The position numbers were made by a program, and so were the translations under genes. A stretch of 64,000 bases of DNA from Symbiodinium natans (taxonomy: Eukaryota > Sar > Dinophyceae > Suessiales > Symbiodiniaceae): positions 332,717-396,716 of the forward strand of contig CAJNDS010002073.1 of assembly GCA_905221605.1 (NCBI GenBank), read 5' to 3'. Position 1 is the stretch's first letter. Each line of letters opens with the position of its first letter. The notes under the pieces were generated by a model. It saw only the letters and a program-made list of their open reading frames with translations. It searched no databases and was not told the origin of the DNA. Shown piece after piece: positions 38,144 to 47,915 of this stretch.

Positions 38144-39017
38144 AAACCCCAAGTCCCTTACACGCCTAGTTACTTCCCCCCGTTCGCCTAAACCCTAAAT
38201 CCTAAACCCTAAACCCTAAACCCTAAACCCTAAACCCTAAACCCTAAGCCTCTCCTGAGGCCGCCTTAGTAATAGTATCCCCAAAAGGAACCATCTTTTA
38301 GATACCATGGAGTCCTGGTACTTCCACCCGCCCTTCGAGTACCGCTTGTATACAATTCTTATACAATCCCTTGTATGGTGCCGTAGCCAGCTACGTATTT
38401 GTTGGGCATACTTCAGGGTACTCCCGTATGTCCCTCTTGAAGGTACCATGAATACACCGAGCATCTTCTGGCAAGGCAAGTTCCATGAACCTTCAAGTAG
38501 GCCGACGTCTTGAGCACATAAGAGTTCGCTGAGGAACTGGCAGAGCGGCCGGCTAGGGAGTTGGAAATGCGTGGAACAACGATGCCGCAGGGTTTTGGGG
38601 TGCCATTGATGCTCTAAAATACCCAAGCCCCAAACGGGTTTAGGGTTTACCTCAGAGTTCTTAGGGTGTTACGGGTTTTTAGGGTTATTGGGGTTATTAT
38701 TATTGGGGTCCATTGGGGTTATAGGGTTTCGTTTTTAGTGTTTAGGCAAAAAACCCTAGAACTCCCCTAGGACTCCCCTCATCATAACCTGTTATGGGCA
38801 GTTCTCTACTTGTTGGGTCCCTGTTAAACCCTAAACCCTAAACCCTAAACCTTATTTTCTACAGGGTAGCTAAAAGGGCACCCAGAAGTGCCTTGGGGGG
38901 CTTATGGTTCATATACCGTAACAGGGTTTCTAGCAGTATATTGTATATGACAGACCCTAAGCCCTGACTAAAGCCTAAACCCTAAAGCCTAAACCCTAAA
39001 CCCTAGACCCAATTTTA
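38144..39017. other. unresolved, long open stretch on both strands
   Basis: CCCTAAA array at 38188-38246. 38237-38626 is open on - (129 codons) and 38307-38513 on + (68 codons), neither recognised. Degenerate GGGTTATxGGG and CCCTAAA units follow. Confidence 0.4.
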
Positions 39018-39084
39018 GGGTTCATCTGGCCCCCAAGTGAAGAACCCGCGGATGCCAACGCAAGCGGCACCATGGTCAGCCCAG
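39018..39084 (+). CDS. exon-like segment with consensus donor
   Basis: Begins after AATTTTAG|GG and ends at CCAG|GTAAGA (39081-39090), a textbook GT donor. The frame gives FIWPPSEEPADANASGTMVS then P. About 67 bp, with both splice signals present. Not recognised. Confidence 0.5.
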
Positions 39085-39166
39085 GTAAGAGTTTGTTTAG
39101 GATTTAGGGTTTAGGGTTTAAGGTTTAGGGTCTAGGGTCTAGGGTCTGGGGTTAGGGTTTAGGGCT

Positions 39167-39259
39167 GCCCAGAAAGTATATATTTGGGCCTTAAAGCTAC
39201 CACGTGGGAATCCCTTTAAGGCCCAAGGACATACTACTTAGGTACATGGACCCTTGGGG
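39167..39259. mobile_element. family A element lacking its left end
   Basis: Starts at the inner arm (TTTGGGCCTTAAAGCTACC) directly after TTTAGGGCT and ends in GGTACATGGACCCTTGGGG. The left 20 bp were lost at an array boundary. Confidence 0.8.
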
Positions 39260-39400
39260 AGAGTGCGTTTTCGAACCCTACTGCGGGTTGTGCAAAGCCC
39301 CAAGCGCGAAGCCCTGAACCACTTCACCCTTAACCCTAAACCCTACACCCTAAACCCTAAACCCTAAACCCTAAACCCCAACAGGGTTTGCCGCTTGTGG

Positions 39401-39505
39401 TTGGGATGTTCTTCCTTCTACTCACAGTCCTTAATAGGGATTAACTATAATCCGGTGTTTTTTGATCCCTATTCAGGATTGTTCGTATAAGGGGGAAGAC
39501 CCCAA
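39401..39505. mobile_element. family B foldback, copy 5
   Basis: TTGGGATGTTCTTCCTTCTA to CGTATAAGGGGGAAGACCCC; arrays lie on both sides (CCCTAAA 39320-39383, TTTAGGG 39509-39563). Confidence 0.85.
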
Positions 39506-39576
39506 GGCTTAGGGTTTAGGGTTTAGGGTTTAGGGTTAGGGTTTAGGGTTTAGGGTTTAGGGCTTGTGGGTTCACA

Positions 39577-39666
39577 AAAAGGTCGGCGTTGTACGCCATC
39601 TCGGCAGCTGCCACTGCAGCGGCAGTGCTGTGCGCACTGCGTCTGCTTGGGGTCAAGGCCGGCTCA
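39577..39666 (+). CDS. exon-like open segment, Ala-rich hydrophobic
   Basis: The frame gives KRSALYAISAAATAAAVLCA then LRLLGVKAGS between two TTTAGGG arrays. Consistent with a membrane helix. Confidence 0.36.
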
Positions 39667-41078
39667 ATTTAGGGTTTAGGGTTTAGGGTTAGGGTTTGGG
39701 GTTTGGGGTTTGGAGTTTGGAGTTTAGGGTTGAGGGCGTTTCGGCGTTGGGCACTTAGGATTAAAGTTTCTGTATGTGAGAGTTCTTCAGCAGAAGTCCC
39801 ACACCCTAAACCCTAAGCCCTAAAAACCCAGAGCCCCAACCAGCCCTAATCCCGAACCCTACACCCTAGACCCCAAACCCCAAACGGCCCTAATCCCTAA
39901 ACCCTAAACCCTCAACCCTAAACCCTACCTGAACCCTAAACCCTAAACCCACGGTCTTACGCATGTTGAAATGATGCGGAGGGGCTGCCAAGTGACTGAT
40001 GCATGTTGGCACGACATGCTGATAGTCGCCCCGAAGCTCCAAAACATTCAAGCGCTTGAGTAGCGTTTAGGGTTCAGGGTTTAGGGTTTAGGGTTTAGGG
40101 TTTAGGGTTTAGGGTTTAGGGTTTCGGGCTTAGGGTCCGTTTTCGACGATCCTCCTCGTTAGAGGTTTATGTGGTTTAGGGTATGGGGTTTAGGGTTGAT
40201 CGAGGGACTCCTACCTTGGACCCCTTAGGTACCCTTGGGTTTGGGGACCCTTGTTGAAGATTCATAAGGGGAATGCAAGGGCCATACTAGGACCACATGA
40301 AGGGAAACCTTTAGGGGAACAACCTTAGGGGTACGAGTCTGAACCCCTTGAGTTGACGGTGTAGGGTTTAGGATCTTTTGGTCCCACAGACACCTCGGAA
40401 AAAAAAAACAATATAAAAGAAAAAACCGCCTTTTATATACTGTGTGATGGAGACGATGTAGGAACCTCAGCCTAGAGAAAAGAAGTGGAACAAAGGGCCC
40501 GCTGGGATTCTTGGGGATGGCACCCTGCAGTTGCTTGAAAGCATCACCCAAAATCCAAGCCCTCATCCCTGAACCCTTAGCCCTGTAAATGAATGAGGTG
40601 CCAGAAGGCACCAGAACCGCTGTGGGCCGCTGTGATGGTGGAGTTCTGGTGCCTCGAACAGCAGCAGTGGTAGGGTTTGGGGTTTTGGGTTTAGGGTCTA
40701 GTGTTTGGGGCTTCGGGTTTAGGCTTTAGGCTTCGGGAGTTCCTAGTTTCAGTAGTTTATGAATGTCGTTTCTTGGCATCAGGTTTTTCTGTCAGGAGAT
40801 GTTGACTGGCCCAGTTCGGGGTTTATACAGGGTGTCTACGCCCAAAATCCCAACCCCACAAACAGCACTCAACCCTAATCCCACCAAAAGTCCGAAAACT
40901 CCCTAAACCCTAAACCCTAAACCCTAAACCCTAAACCCTAAACCCTATAAACCCTATAAACCCTATAAACCCTATAAACCCTAAACCCCTAAACCCTAAA
41001 CCCTAAACCCTAAACCCTAAACCCTAAACCCTAAACCCTAAACCCTAAACCCTGAACCGAACCCTAGCTTCTTCCCAC
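39667..41078. other. arrays and unresolved unique sequence
   Basis: TTTAGGG 39667-39735, CCCTAAA-type 39800-39952, TTTAGGG 40064-40130. 40225-40611 is open on the minus strand for 128 codons, unrecognised. CCCTAAA and CCCTATAAA array 40903-41054. Confidence 0.45.
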
Positions 41079-41172
41079 TGCAAGCCCAAGGCATCCTTCT
41101 CGGACCTGCTTCGCTGCCTTTCGCTTCCCTGCGTGGTGTGGTCCACGCCTAAGCACTGGATGGGTTCCTTTT
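41079..41172 (+). CDS. exon-like open segment
   Basis: TAGCTTCTTCCCACTGCAAG at 41065-41084 resembles the GCTGCAAG before 4224. The frame gives CKPKASFSDLLRCLSLPCVV then WSTPKHWMGSF up to TTTAGGG. Mixed composition with three Cys; not recognised. Confidence 0.47.
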
Positions 41173-41486
41173 TAGGGTTTAGGGTTTAGGGTTTAGGGCT
41201 AGGCGGGGCCATAACAGACCCACGCGTTTTCGGCAGTTTGGCTCTGTTGCCCTCAGAATCCCCTGTAAATACCGATGTTTCCTGGGTTTCGCCCATCACC
41301 TCATCCCCGCAATTTTTATCCAAAATCATCCTGCTATTTTTTGGGCATCCGTAGACTGCACTGGTATTTGTGGGTTTTTTTGCACTACTTCGCACTTTCG
41401 ACGTGTCCTAAACTAAGCCCTGTCTTGCTTGCATCCGCTTCTGCCCAGCCCTGGGTCTAACTAACACGTTTGCTTCACCATAGTTA
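41173..41486. other. short TTTAGGG array and unassigned sequence
   Basis: Four TTTAGGG units, then unique sequence open on both strands for 61-69 codons, with no recognised motif. Confidence 0.45.
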
Positions 41487-41815
41487 GAAGAGAGCATCCA
41501 TGGCCCAACCATGATGACGTCCATAGTCTAATCCGTTCTGGGAAGAGAGTATCCATGGCCCAAGCATGATGACGTCCATGGTCTACTCTGTTCTGATGAG
41601 AAGAGAGCATCCATGGCCCAAGCATGATGACGTCCATGGTCTACATGTTTTCTGCACTGCCATGGCCCAACCATGATGACGTCCATGGTCTACTCCGTTC
41701 TGGGAAGAGAGCATCCAGGGTCCAAGCATGATGACGTCCATGCTCTACTCTGCTCTGATGAGAAGAGAGCATCCATGGGCCAAGCATGATGACGTCCATG
41801 GTCTACATCGTCTCC
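41487..41815 (+). repeat. six-copy minisatellite, 55-58 bp period
   Basis: Units begin at 41487, 41542, 41600, about 41650, 41704 and 41762. Each carries GAAGAGAGCATCCATGGCCC and/or AGCATGATGACGTCCATGG. The TGACGTC core is CRE/ATF-like, which may be coincidental. Confidence 0.93.
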
Positions 41816-41993
41816 ATTCCGAGAAGGTCAAACCTTCTTCTGGGCAGAAATGGTTGGAAGTTCTTGCTTTTAGGCGCACTGGGGAGCAGAAAGGCGTCGC
41901 TTCTCAACACTAAAGGCGGTGACCTAACTCCTGCATCTCAAGTTTGCTGGTGGGGCCACAGTTTTGCGCGGGTCTGTTGTGGACCCGCCAGGT

Positions 41994-42124
41994 AGGGTTT
42001 AGGGTTTAGGGTTTAGGGTTTAGGGTTTAGGGTTTAGGGTTTAGGGTTTAGGGTTTAGGGTTTAGGGTTTAGGGTTTAGGGTTTAGGGTTTAGGGTTTAG
42101 GGTTTAGGGTTTAGGGTTTAGGGT
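41994..42124 (-). repeat. pure TTTAGGG array, about 18 units
   Basis: 131 bp without interruption, ending at the family B left arm. Confidence 0.97.
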
Positions 42125-42354
42125 TCCCCTTTATACTAACCCTAAGGGTCCATGTACCTAAACAGGGAATTCTTGGGCCTTAAAGTACCTCCTATTTAGG
42201 GACTTTAAGGCCCAAGTACAGAACAACACGGTGCATGGACCCTTAGGGTAACAGCTTCTTTTCATAGGGATTCTGGTACCCCCGATTATACCCTAAACCC
42301 TAAACCCTAAATCTTCATCCCTACTAAGGACTGTTAGTGTAACAGGGGCACATC
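42124..42354. mobile_element. family B element carrying nested A and a CCCTAAA array
   Basis: TTCCCCTTTATACTAA is the B left arm, and TGTTAGTGTAACAGGGGCAC the right arm. Family A occupies 42140-42248, and CCCTAAACCCTAAACCCTAA fills the loop at 42289-42311. The outer TGGGATG is missing where the TTTAGGG array abuts. Confidence 0.88.
42140..42248. mobile_element. family A foldback, copy 9 (nested)
   Basis: CCCTAAGGGTCCATGTACCT to GTGCATGGACCCTTAGGG with TAA on both sides; restoring the site gives the family B text CTAACAG. Confidence 0.94.
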
Positions 42355-42546
42355 CAAAGGTTCCTTCCGTGAGGTTCTTAATGGGAAATTGGGGAATCAT
42401 GTGGCTTCTGGCCGGTTGTAGGGTATTGGGCTCCATAGATCCCCCTTGAACATCCCAGGCGCTACCCTAAACCCCAAACCCTAAACCCTAAACACCCTAA
42501 ACCCAAACCCTAACCCTAAACCCTAGACCCTAATCGATCCTACTAG

Positions 42547-42638
42547 TCGCATTCAATGAGGTGGACCATCTGGGCTCTCGTCGAGAATCCCGCCCACGGC
42601 CTTGCCGGAAGCTCGAGACAGATCCTTCCGGATAAGGG
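42547..42638 (+). CDS. exon-like open segment
   Basis: The frame gives SHSMRWTIWALVENPAHGLA then GSSRQILPDK between CCCTAAA and TTTAGGG. The minus strand also reads a plausible frame (KDLSRASGKAVGGILDES). Confidence 0.38.
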
Positions 42639-43330
42639 TTTAGGGTTTACTGTAGGGTTTAGGGTATAGCGTTCAGGGTTTAGGGTTTAGGGTTTTGAGT
42701 TTAGGGTTTAGGGTTTAGGGGCCCTACATCCTAAATTCAATTCCTGATCGGCATGTGGAGATTTTTCTAAAGTACCCCCCTTAACTATTATTGCAAAATG
42801 AGACTCACCAAGGGTCCCTAGGAACGACCCCCCCATGTTTAACAGTTTGTGCTGTGTGTTTGAGGCTCCTTTTTCCCTTCACGAGGGATTCTGCCATCAA
42901 AGGTGCCATCAATGTGGATCTCCGTCAGCATCCCCCCCTCGGAATTTTCCCGAAGACGCACAGCAGGTCTCAGTCAGGGAATCTCCACCTCGAGCGATAC
43001 ACAGTTTTTTTTAATGCCCGTAAGAAGGTCAAAATCCTACCCCAACCCCTAAATATCCGGTACCCAAAAGCCTCGAAAGCTTCAAGTCCTGCCAGACAGC
43101 CGAAATCTCCCAAAGCCCTAGTTAAGCCCTAACACTCAAACAAGCCCCAAACATCCCTAAACCCCAAACCCTAAACCCTAAACCCAAAAAAACCTAAAAG
43201 CCCAAACCCTTCAAACCCTGAGTCCCTAAACCCTCACACCCCGAGTGCCTCCCCTCCCTAAATTCCCCAACCTCCCCCCCCCCCCCCCCCCACCCTTGCA
43301 GCAGGGATTTCCGTTCTTGTTTGGGGTTTA
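42639..43330. other. TTTAGGG array and unresolved open frame
   Basis: Array 42638-42720. 42791-43132 is open on + for 113 codons (includes AINVDLRQHPPLGIFPKTHS), unrecognised, running into CCCTAAA units. Poly-C at 43276-43291. Confidence 0.45.
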
Positions 43331-43439
43331 CCCTAAGGGTCCATGTAACCATATAGTACATACTTGGGCCTTAAAGCTACTGTATAGGAACCCCTTTAAG
43401 GCCCAAGTATATACTATATGGGTACATGGACCCTTTGGG
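43331..43439. mobile_element. family A foldback, copy 10
   Basis: CCCTAAGGGTCCATGTAACC to GGTACATGGACCCTTTGGG with TTA at both ends. The restored target reads GGGTTTAGGG, so this copy inserted into a telomere-like unit. Confidence 0.93.
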
Positions 43440-43551
43440 TTAGGGAGATCCCTTAAAGGGTTCTACAGGGGCTTGTGAGGTGTCGGGGCTTCCTTACTAA
43501 GAGCCAGCAAGTAGACCTCGACAGGGCTCCTGACTCTGCCTGACACACTAG

Positions 43552-43605
43552 GCTCTTACCTACTGGCAGAATCTGCTGAAGGCGAGTGGCATCAAGGAGC
43601 ACCTA
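43552..43605 (+). CDS. short exon-like open segment
   Basis: Follows GACACACTAG|G. The frame gives ALTYWQNLLKASGIKEHL and then passes into CCCTAAA. Short but regular, amphipathic. Confidence 0.36.
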
Positions 43606-43857
43606 AACCCTAAACCCTAAACCCTAAACCCTAAACCCTAAACCCTAAAGTTCCGGAGTCTTCTGCAGGTTTTAGTGCAGGGTTTTGGGTTTAGGGTCTG
43701 CAGGGCTGTTAGAGGGGTTCTCAAGGGGCTAAAGGAGGGACCCTTAGAAGGCACCTTAGGAGTTACTTCGGGGTTATTTACGGGCTACTTAGGTAAACAG
43801 GGGAATCAGAACAAGGGTCCTTATACCCCCCCCCCCCCCCTAAGTTTAAGTTTTCAG

Positions 43858-44161
43858 GTTTAGGGTTCAAGGTTTAGGGTTTAGGGTTTAGGGTTTAGGG
43901 TTTAGGGTTTAGGGTTTAGGGTTTAGGGTTTAGGGTTTAGGGTTTAGGGTTTAGGTTTAGGGTTCAAGGTTTGTGGCTTGCGGTTTGGGCGGGCTTTGGT
44001 TCTTCGGGAGGAGGAGCTGCAGGGCACCTGCGGACCAAGCTCTCAATCCCGAACCCGGGTTTAGGGTTTAGGGTTTAGGGTTTAGGGTTTAGGGTTTAGG
44101 GTTTAGGGTTTAGGGTTTAGGGTTTAGGGTTTAGGGTTTAGGGTTTAGGGTTTAGGGTTTA
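43858..44161 (-). repeat. two long TTTAGGG arrays
   Basis: 43858-43955 and 44058-44161, with a GC-rich gap reading EELQGTCGPSSQSRT on +. Confidence 0.95.
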
Positions 44162-44596
44162 GTCACCCCTCGACCCTCAGCACTTGCCAAATCCTAAGCC
44201 CTCCATCCGAAGTCCTAAGCCCTGTCCCTCGTAAGCCCTAAACCAGGAGGGTCGTTTTCCGATGCAAAGCAACGAAAAGAAGCTTATGGGATCCCCCCAG
44301 GGTTTAGGGTTTAGGGTTCAGGGTGTAGGGCTTAGTGCTGGGGGTGTGGGTTTAGTTTTACGGCCCGAATCCTAAGGGCTGAGGGCGCAATTCGATCCCC
44401 AAATTCGGTCAAAAAAGGCTCTGGTTGTGGTTCCTTTTGGCGGCGTTCTCCATAGGGAACACGAGTTCGAACCACCGGGAAAGGAACTACATCAGAGCCT
44501 TTCAGGCAGCCCGAAGCAAAGTTGTGGTGCGCCGATGCCTGTTTCGACTCCCCTGCGAAAACTGGATACCAACTTGGAGTTTTTGTCCTTTCTAAG
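44162..44596. other. unassigned unique sequence
   Basis: Contains a short TTTAGGG run (44300-44322) and a 61-codon + frame at 44427-44612 without recognised motifs. CGAGTTCGAACCACCGG is not part of a tRNA fold. Confidence 0.4.
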
Positions 44597-44731
44597 GGGG
44601 TTTAGGGTTTAGGATTTAGGGTTTAGGTTTAGGGTTTAGGGTTTAGGGTTTAGGGTTTAGGGTTTAGGGTTTAGGGTTTAGGGTTTAGGGTTTAGGGTTT
44701 AGGGTTTAGGGTTTAGGGTTTAGGGTTTAGG
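44597..44731 (-). repeat. TTTAGGG array, about 19 units
   Basis: Nearly pure heptamers. Confidence 0.97.
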
Positions 44732-44788
44732 ATTCGTTAGGAGCCCAATCGTAATCCGAGGGTACTAGGTCGGTAGAGATCACTGCAG

Positions 44789-44863
44789 GAGAACCACAAT
44801 GGCTACCTCCTTGGCGCCACTTACCTGGCGGCGGCCCGGGCCTCGTTTCGTGTAGTGGTGTAG
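44789..44863 (+). CDS. exon-like open segment with stop
   Basis: GATCACTGCAG at 44778-44788 precedes it. The frame gives ENHNGYLLGATYLAAARASF then RVVV and TAG. An alternative frame starts at ATG 44799 (MATSLAPLTWRRPGPRFV). Not recognised. Confidence 0.42.
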   Translation, partial: ENHNGYLLGATYLAAARASFRVVV

Positions 44864-44885
44864 GATGGGCGGGTTTCGGGTTCAG

Positions 44886-45101
44886 ACAATACACATATAT
44901 ATATATATATATGTATATGTTTATTGATATAGAATTTATATGTCTGCGTATATATATATATATATATTCATATGTATGTACATATTATACACATATATAT
45001 ATATATATAAGTATTTATTTATTTTGGTTCTTCTGTCCAAGCCTGTGACCCCAAACCGTACCCTAACTAAACCCAAGACCCCCCCCCCCCCCCCCCCCCC
45101 G
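44886..45101. repeat. TA microsatellites and poly-C
   Basis: (TA)n palindromes at 44890-45010 and a 21-22 nt C run at 45080-45101. Confidence 0.95.
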
Positions 45102-45116
45102 ATGACATGCCATGCC

Positions 45117-45262
45117 ACAGCAGTAGAGTAGGTTACCTTTAACCTTCTTGCGTTAGCAGGGTTTAGGGTTTAGAGTTTACGGCACGCTTTAACCTTTTCC
45201 GGGGTATAACCCGCAAATACTTCCAAAGGCTAACCTTTAGCCCCCTAGGATACTGGACAACT
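45117..45262. mobile_element. family C foldback with 41-bp TTTAGGG-bearing insert
   Basis: CAGTAGAGTAGGTTACCTTT to TACTGGACAACTACG. TTTAACCTT at 45138-45146 is duplicated at 45188-45196 around an insert (45147-45187) with two TTTAGGG-like units. Confidence 0.85.
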
Positions 45263-45356
45263 ACGACTGTAAGGGTTCTGAAGTATGGGCCCTTGGGTTG
45301 TGTAGGGTATATCGGGGGTATATAAGGCGTCCCCTTAAGGGACCAGATTAAGGGAC

Positions 45357-45464
45357 CATGTAACTACCCTTAAGAAAAAGAAAGAAGCGCTCAGTGATGC
45401 TCTGAGGCCGCATTGGTGGTGGCCTGTCGTAGGTCAGGTCGCCTTCGCATCTTTTCAGAGGCCG
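45357..45464 (+). CDS. exon-like open segment, Lys-rich start
   Basis: The frame gives HVTTLKKKKEALSDALRPHW then WWPVVGQVAFASFQRP. Upstream is the shared 26-mer (45273-45298). Not recognised. Confidence 0.38.
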
Positions 45465-45709
45465 GGAGTTTTGGGGTTTAGGGCTTTCGGGCAAGAGTTT
45501 GGGGTTCAGGGTTAGAGTTTACGGTTGAGGGCCTTAGGGGTTCGGGTTTAGGGTGTGGAGTTTAGTGAGAGTTGCGGGGATTGCCGACCTCATGGTTTCA
45601 GGGTTGAGCAATTTTTTTTGTGCTGAGGCTAGGTAGCCAAAAGGGTGCGCAGCAGCGAAGAGGCAACTGTATTCTAGGAGAGTCTCTGAACTCTAAACCC
45701 TAAGCCCCT
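45465..45709. other. degenerate G-rich units
   Basis: GGGTTTAGGGC-type decay; nothing coding is supported. Confidence 0.5.
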
Positions 45710-45832
45710 GAATTGACGAGCAGGAGCCCCATCATGACCTTCTTCCCGAAGCTCAAGACCATGTGGCCTAAGTGTTGTAGATGCGTGTGTAGAGGTCTTC
45801 TTTCACAAGCAAACATCAGCAAATGTGAATAA
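45710..45832 (+). CDS. exon-like open segment with stop, about 40 codons
   Basis: The frame gives ELTSRSPIMTFFPKLKTMWP then KCCRCVCRGLLSQANISKCE and TAA. A Cys-rich KCCRCVC motif is visible. AT-richer sequence follows, consistent with a 3' end. Family not recognised. Confidence 0.45.
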   Translation, partial: ELTSRSPIMTFFPKLKTMWPKCCRCVCRGLLSQANISKCE

Positions 45833-45880
45833 AGTCACATCAATCTTAGCTAACTAAATACAGTTTCCAAATAACAAAGA

Positions 45881-45946
45881 CTAGGACCCAGAGCAGGCCC
45901 AAGCCAAAACAGGCATCCTTTTCATTCCTAGGTTACTCTTGGGTCA
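45881..45946. mobile_element. family H foldback, short
   Basis: CTAGGACCCAGAGCAGGCCC to TAGGTTACTCTTGGGTC, with an internal deletion relative to 36491-36605. Confidence 0.65.
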
Positions 45947-46001
45947 AATATGCGGGTAGCCCTAAACCCTAAACCCCAAACCCTATAAACCCTAAACCCT
46001 A

Positions 46002-46140
46002 CTTGGAGGTTCATGGTACTTTTTAGCCAATTATGACTGTACCTATAACCCACTTATAAGCCCATAAGTGCCCTAATATGGTTATACTTGGGACATAAGT
46101 ACAGTTGTTTTTGGGTTAATAAGTACCCTGAACCTCCAAG
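46002..46140. mobile_element. family D foldback, uninterrupted reference
   Basis: CTTGGAGGTTCATGGTACTT to AATAAGTACCCTGAACCTCC and AAG. No array inside. Shows that the site broken at 10212 normally reads AAGTACCCTGAACC, which itself resembles telomere repeat. Confidence 0.92.
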
Positions 46141-46545
46141 TGAACTCGAAACCCTAAACCCTAAAAACCCTAAATAAGTACAAACATTCATGCAAAAGCT
46201 GGTTCATCTCTCGCTCTCAAAGATGTTGGCTTTCCTGGCATGTACCTGGGAGTCTGTGCCCACCTCCCAAAGCCACGAAAGGGTTTCGTTTAGGGTTTAG
46301 GGGTATCGGGCTCTTAAATGATTTTGGGCTTCTTCTTCTCCTGATTTCAGGAGTATGCCTCGCTTGCTAGCTTGCAGCATGTTAGTTCCTTTGCTGTTCT
46401 TACCTTAGTTTCTCGGATCTGTACGCTTGGTACAAAGATGTTCTGTCCTTTAAAGAGGTTGTGGGGTCCTGACCCGAAACCCTGGACCCTCAACCCAAAA
46501 ACCCAAAACCCTCAATCCTCAACCCTCAACCCTCAACCCTGAACC
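46141..46545. other. unassigned unique sequence
   Basis: No convincing frame; CCCTCAA units from 46480. Confidence 0.4.
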
Positions 46546-46562
46546 TTCCCCGCCCTTGTCAG

Positions 46563-46647
46563 TTGCTGCCGATCCTCTCGCTGGCAGCCGCCGGGGCACT
46601 CCTTTTCTGCCTGGCAGGGGATCCCCAGACCTCGCTCTGGCGATGGA
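46563..46647 (+). CDS. exon-like open segment, hydrophobic, strong acceptor
   Basis: CCTTCCCCGCCCTTGTCAG at 46544-46562 is a strong acceptor-like tract. The frame gives LLPILSLAAAGALLFCLAGD then PQTSLWRW: a membrane helix then a polar end. Confidence 0.46.
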
Positions 46648-47721
46648 GGGTTTAGGGGTTTAAGGGCTCAGTGTTTGTGTTTTGGGTTTGGGGTTTTAGG
46701 GGTTTTGTGTTTTGTGGTCTAGGTTTGCGGTTTAATGTTTTGGGTTTGGGGTTTGGGGTTTTGGGGGCTCAGTGGTTTGGGTTTTGGGCTTTACGGTTTT
46801 TTTTGCATTGTTTTGGGTTTCGTGTTCTGGGTTTAGGGGTTTAGGGCGTTGTGTGTTTGGGTTCAGGGTTTGTGCTTTGGGTTTAGACGAGCTTTGGGGT
46901 TGGGTTTAGTGTTAGCAGCGGTTTGGGGTTTTGGAGTTTTCGGGCTTAGGCTTAGAGTTTAGGGGTTTTGGGGTTTCTGGGTCTAGGCCAACGTGGAGAT
47001 GGAGAAACTTCGGGCGAGTTCTAGTACGTCGTGTTGGTGTCGTTTTGAATTATCCTGTGCTGTATCCCCGAATCCCTAAACCATAGACCCTGGACCCTAA
47101 ACCAGAACTCCCCCTCCCCCAACCCGACCCCCACATCGGGTGAGACGATAAAAGGGGCGAAATTCGGGCCCGGGCTTTTTGATTTCACGGTTTAGGGTTT
47201 AGGGTTTAGGGTTTAGGGTTTAGGGTCTAGGGTTTAGGGTTTAGGGTTTAGGGTTTAGGAACGGGAGTAAGTCTCATGATGCTTGGGGACAAGTGTTGCC
47301 ACTTCATGCATGGCTGAGTCTTTTGAGTCTTATTAAGGCCCTACTTTTCGCTCACTCATTATGGTAAACTGTTTGCAGGGAGCGAAGCGAACGCACGAAG
47401 TAGCTGAGTGAGCAAAATACCCCAGAAGCCCTCTACAAATCTTAGCACAAACAGGGCACTTTTGGCCCATGCACCTTTCACCCCTGGAATTCATTAAAAA
47501 AACAAGCGTGAGAGAAATAGAATGAACTTCACAGGGCAAAGGAGACATCCTTCACAACCCTAAACCCTAAACCCTAAACCCTAAACCCTAAACACCAATT
47601 TCGTGCAGGGAGCCCCCACAAGTTCCTACAGTAGCTACAAGCAGGTTTATAAGAGCCCGAGGTTGGGTGATTAGTACTACAAACTGGGTTGGATATCCCT
47701 TACAGACAGTAGAGGGATTGG
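46648..47721. other. degenerate TTTxGGG sequence and unresolved block
   Basis: 46648-46990 is decayed TTTGGG/TTTTGGGG. TTTAGGG array 47191-47258. 47333-47548 is open on - for 71 codons (Cys-rich, unrecognised). CCCTAAA at 47560-47594. Confidence 0.5.
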
Positions 47722-47798
47722 GGTTTAGGGTTTAGGGTTTAGGGTTTAGGGTTTAGGGTTTAGGGTTTAGGGTTTAGGGTTTAGGGTTTAGGGTTTAG
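47722..47798 (-). repeat. TTTAGGG array
   Basis: Eleven units. Confidence 0.97.
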
Positions 47799-47813
47799 GA
47801 GACCCCTAAACCT

Positions 47814-47915
47814 GTAGAAGCTGGGCCCTGGGCCACCGCCCAGGCCAGCAGCCGCATCGAGTTGTCGTTCTACTGCGCAGCCCTCACAATTCCCAACGTA
47901 CATCTTGTGTGCCAG
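47814..47915 (+). CDS. exon-like open segment
   Basis: The frame gives VEAGPWATAQASSRIELSFY then CAALTIPNVHLVCQ, ending at CAG|GGTTTAGG. TTTAGGG arrays on both sides. Mixed composition and one of the better candidates; not recognised. Confidence 0.47.
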
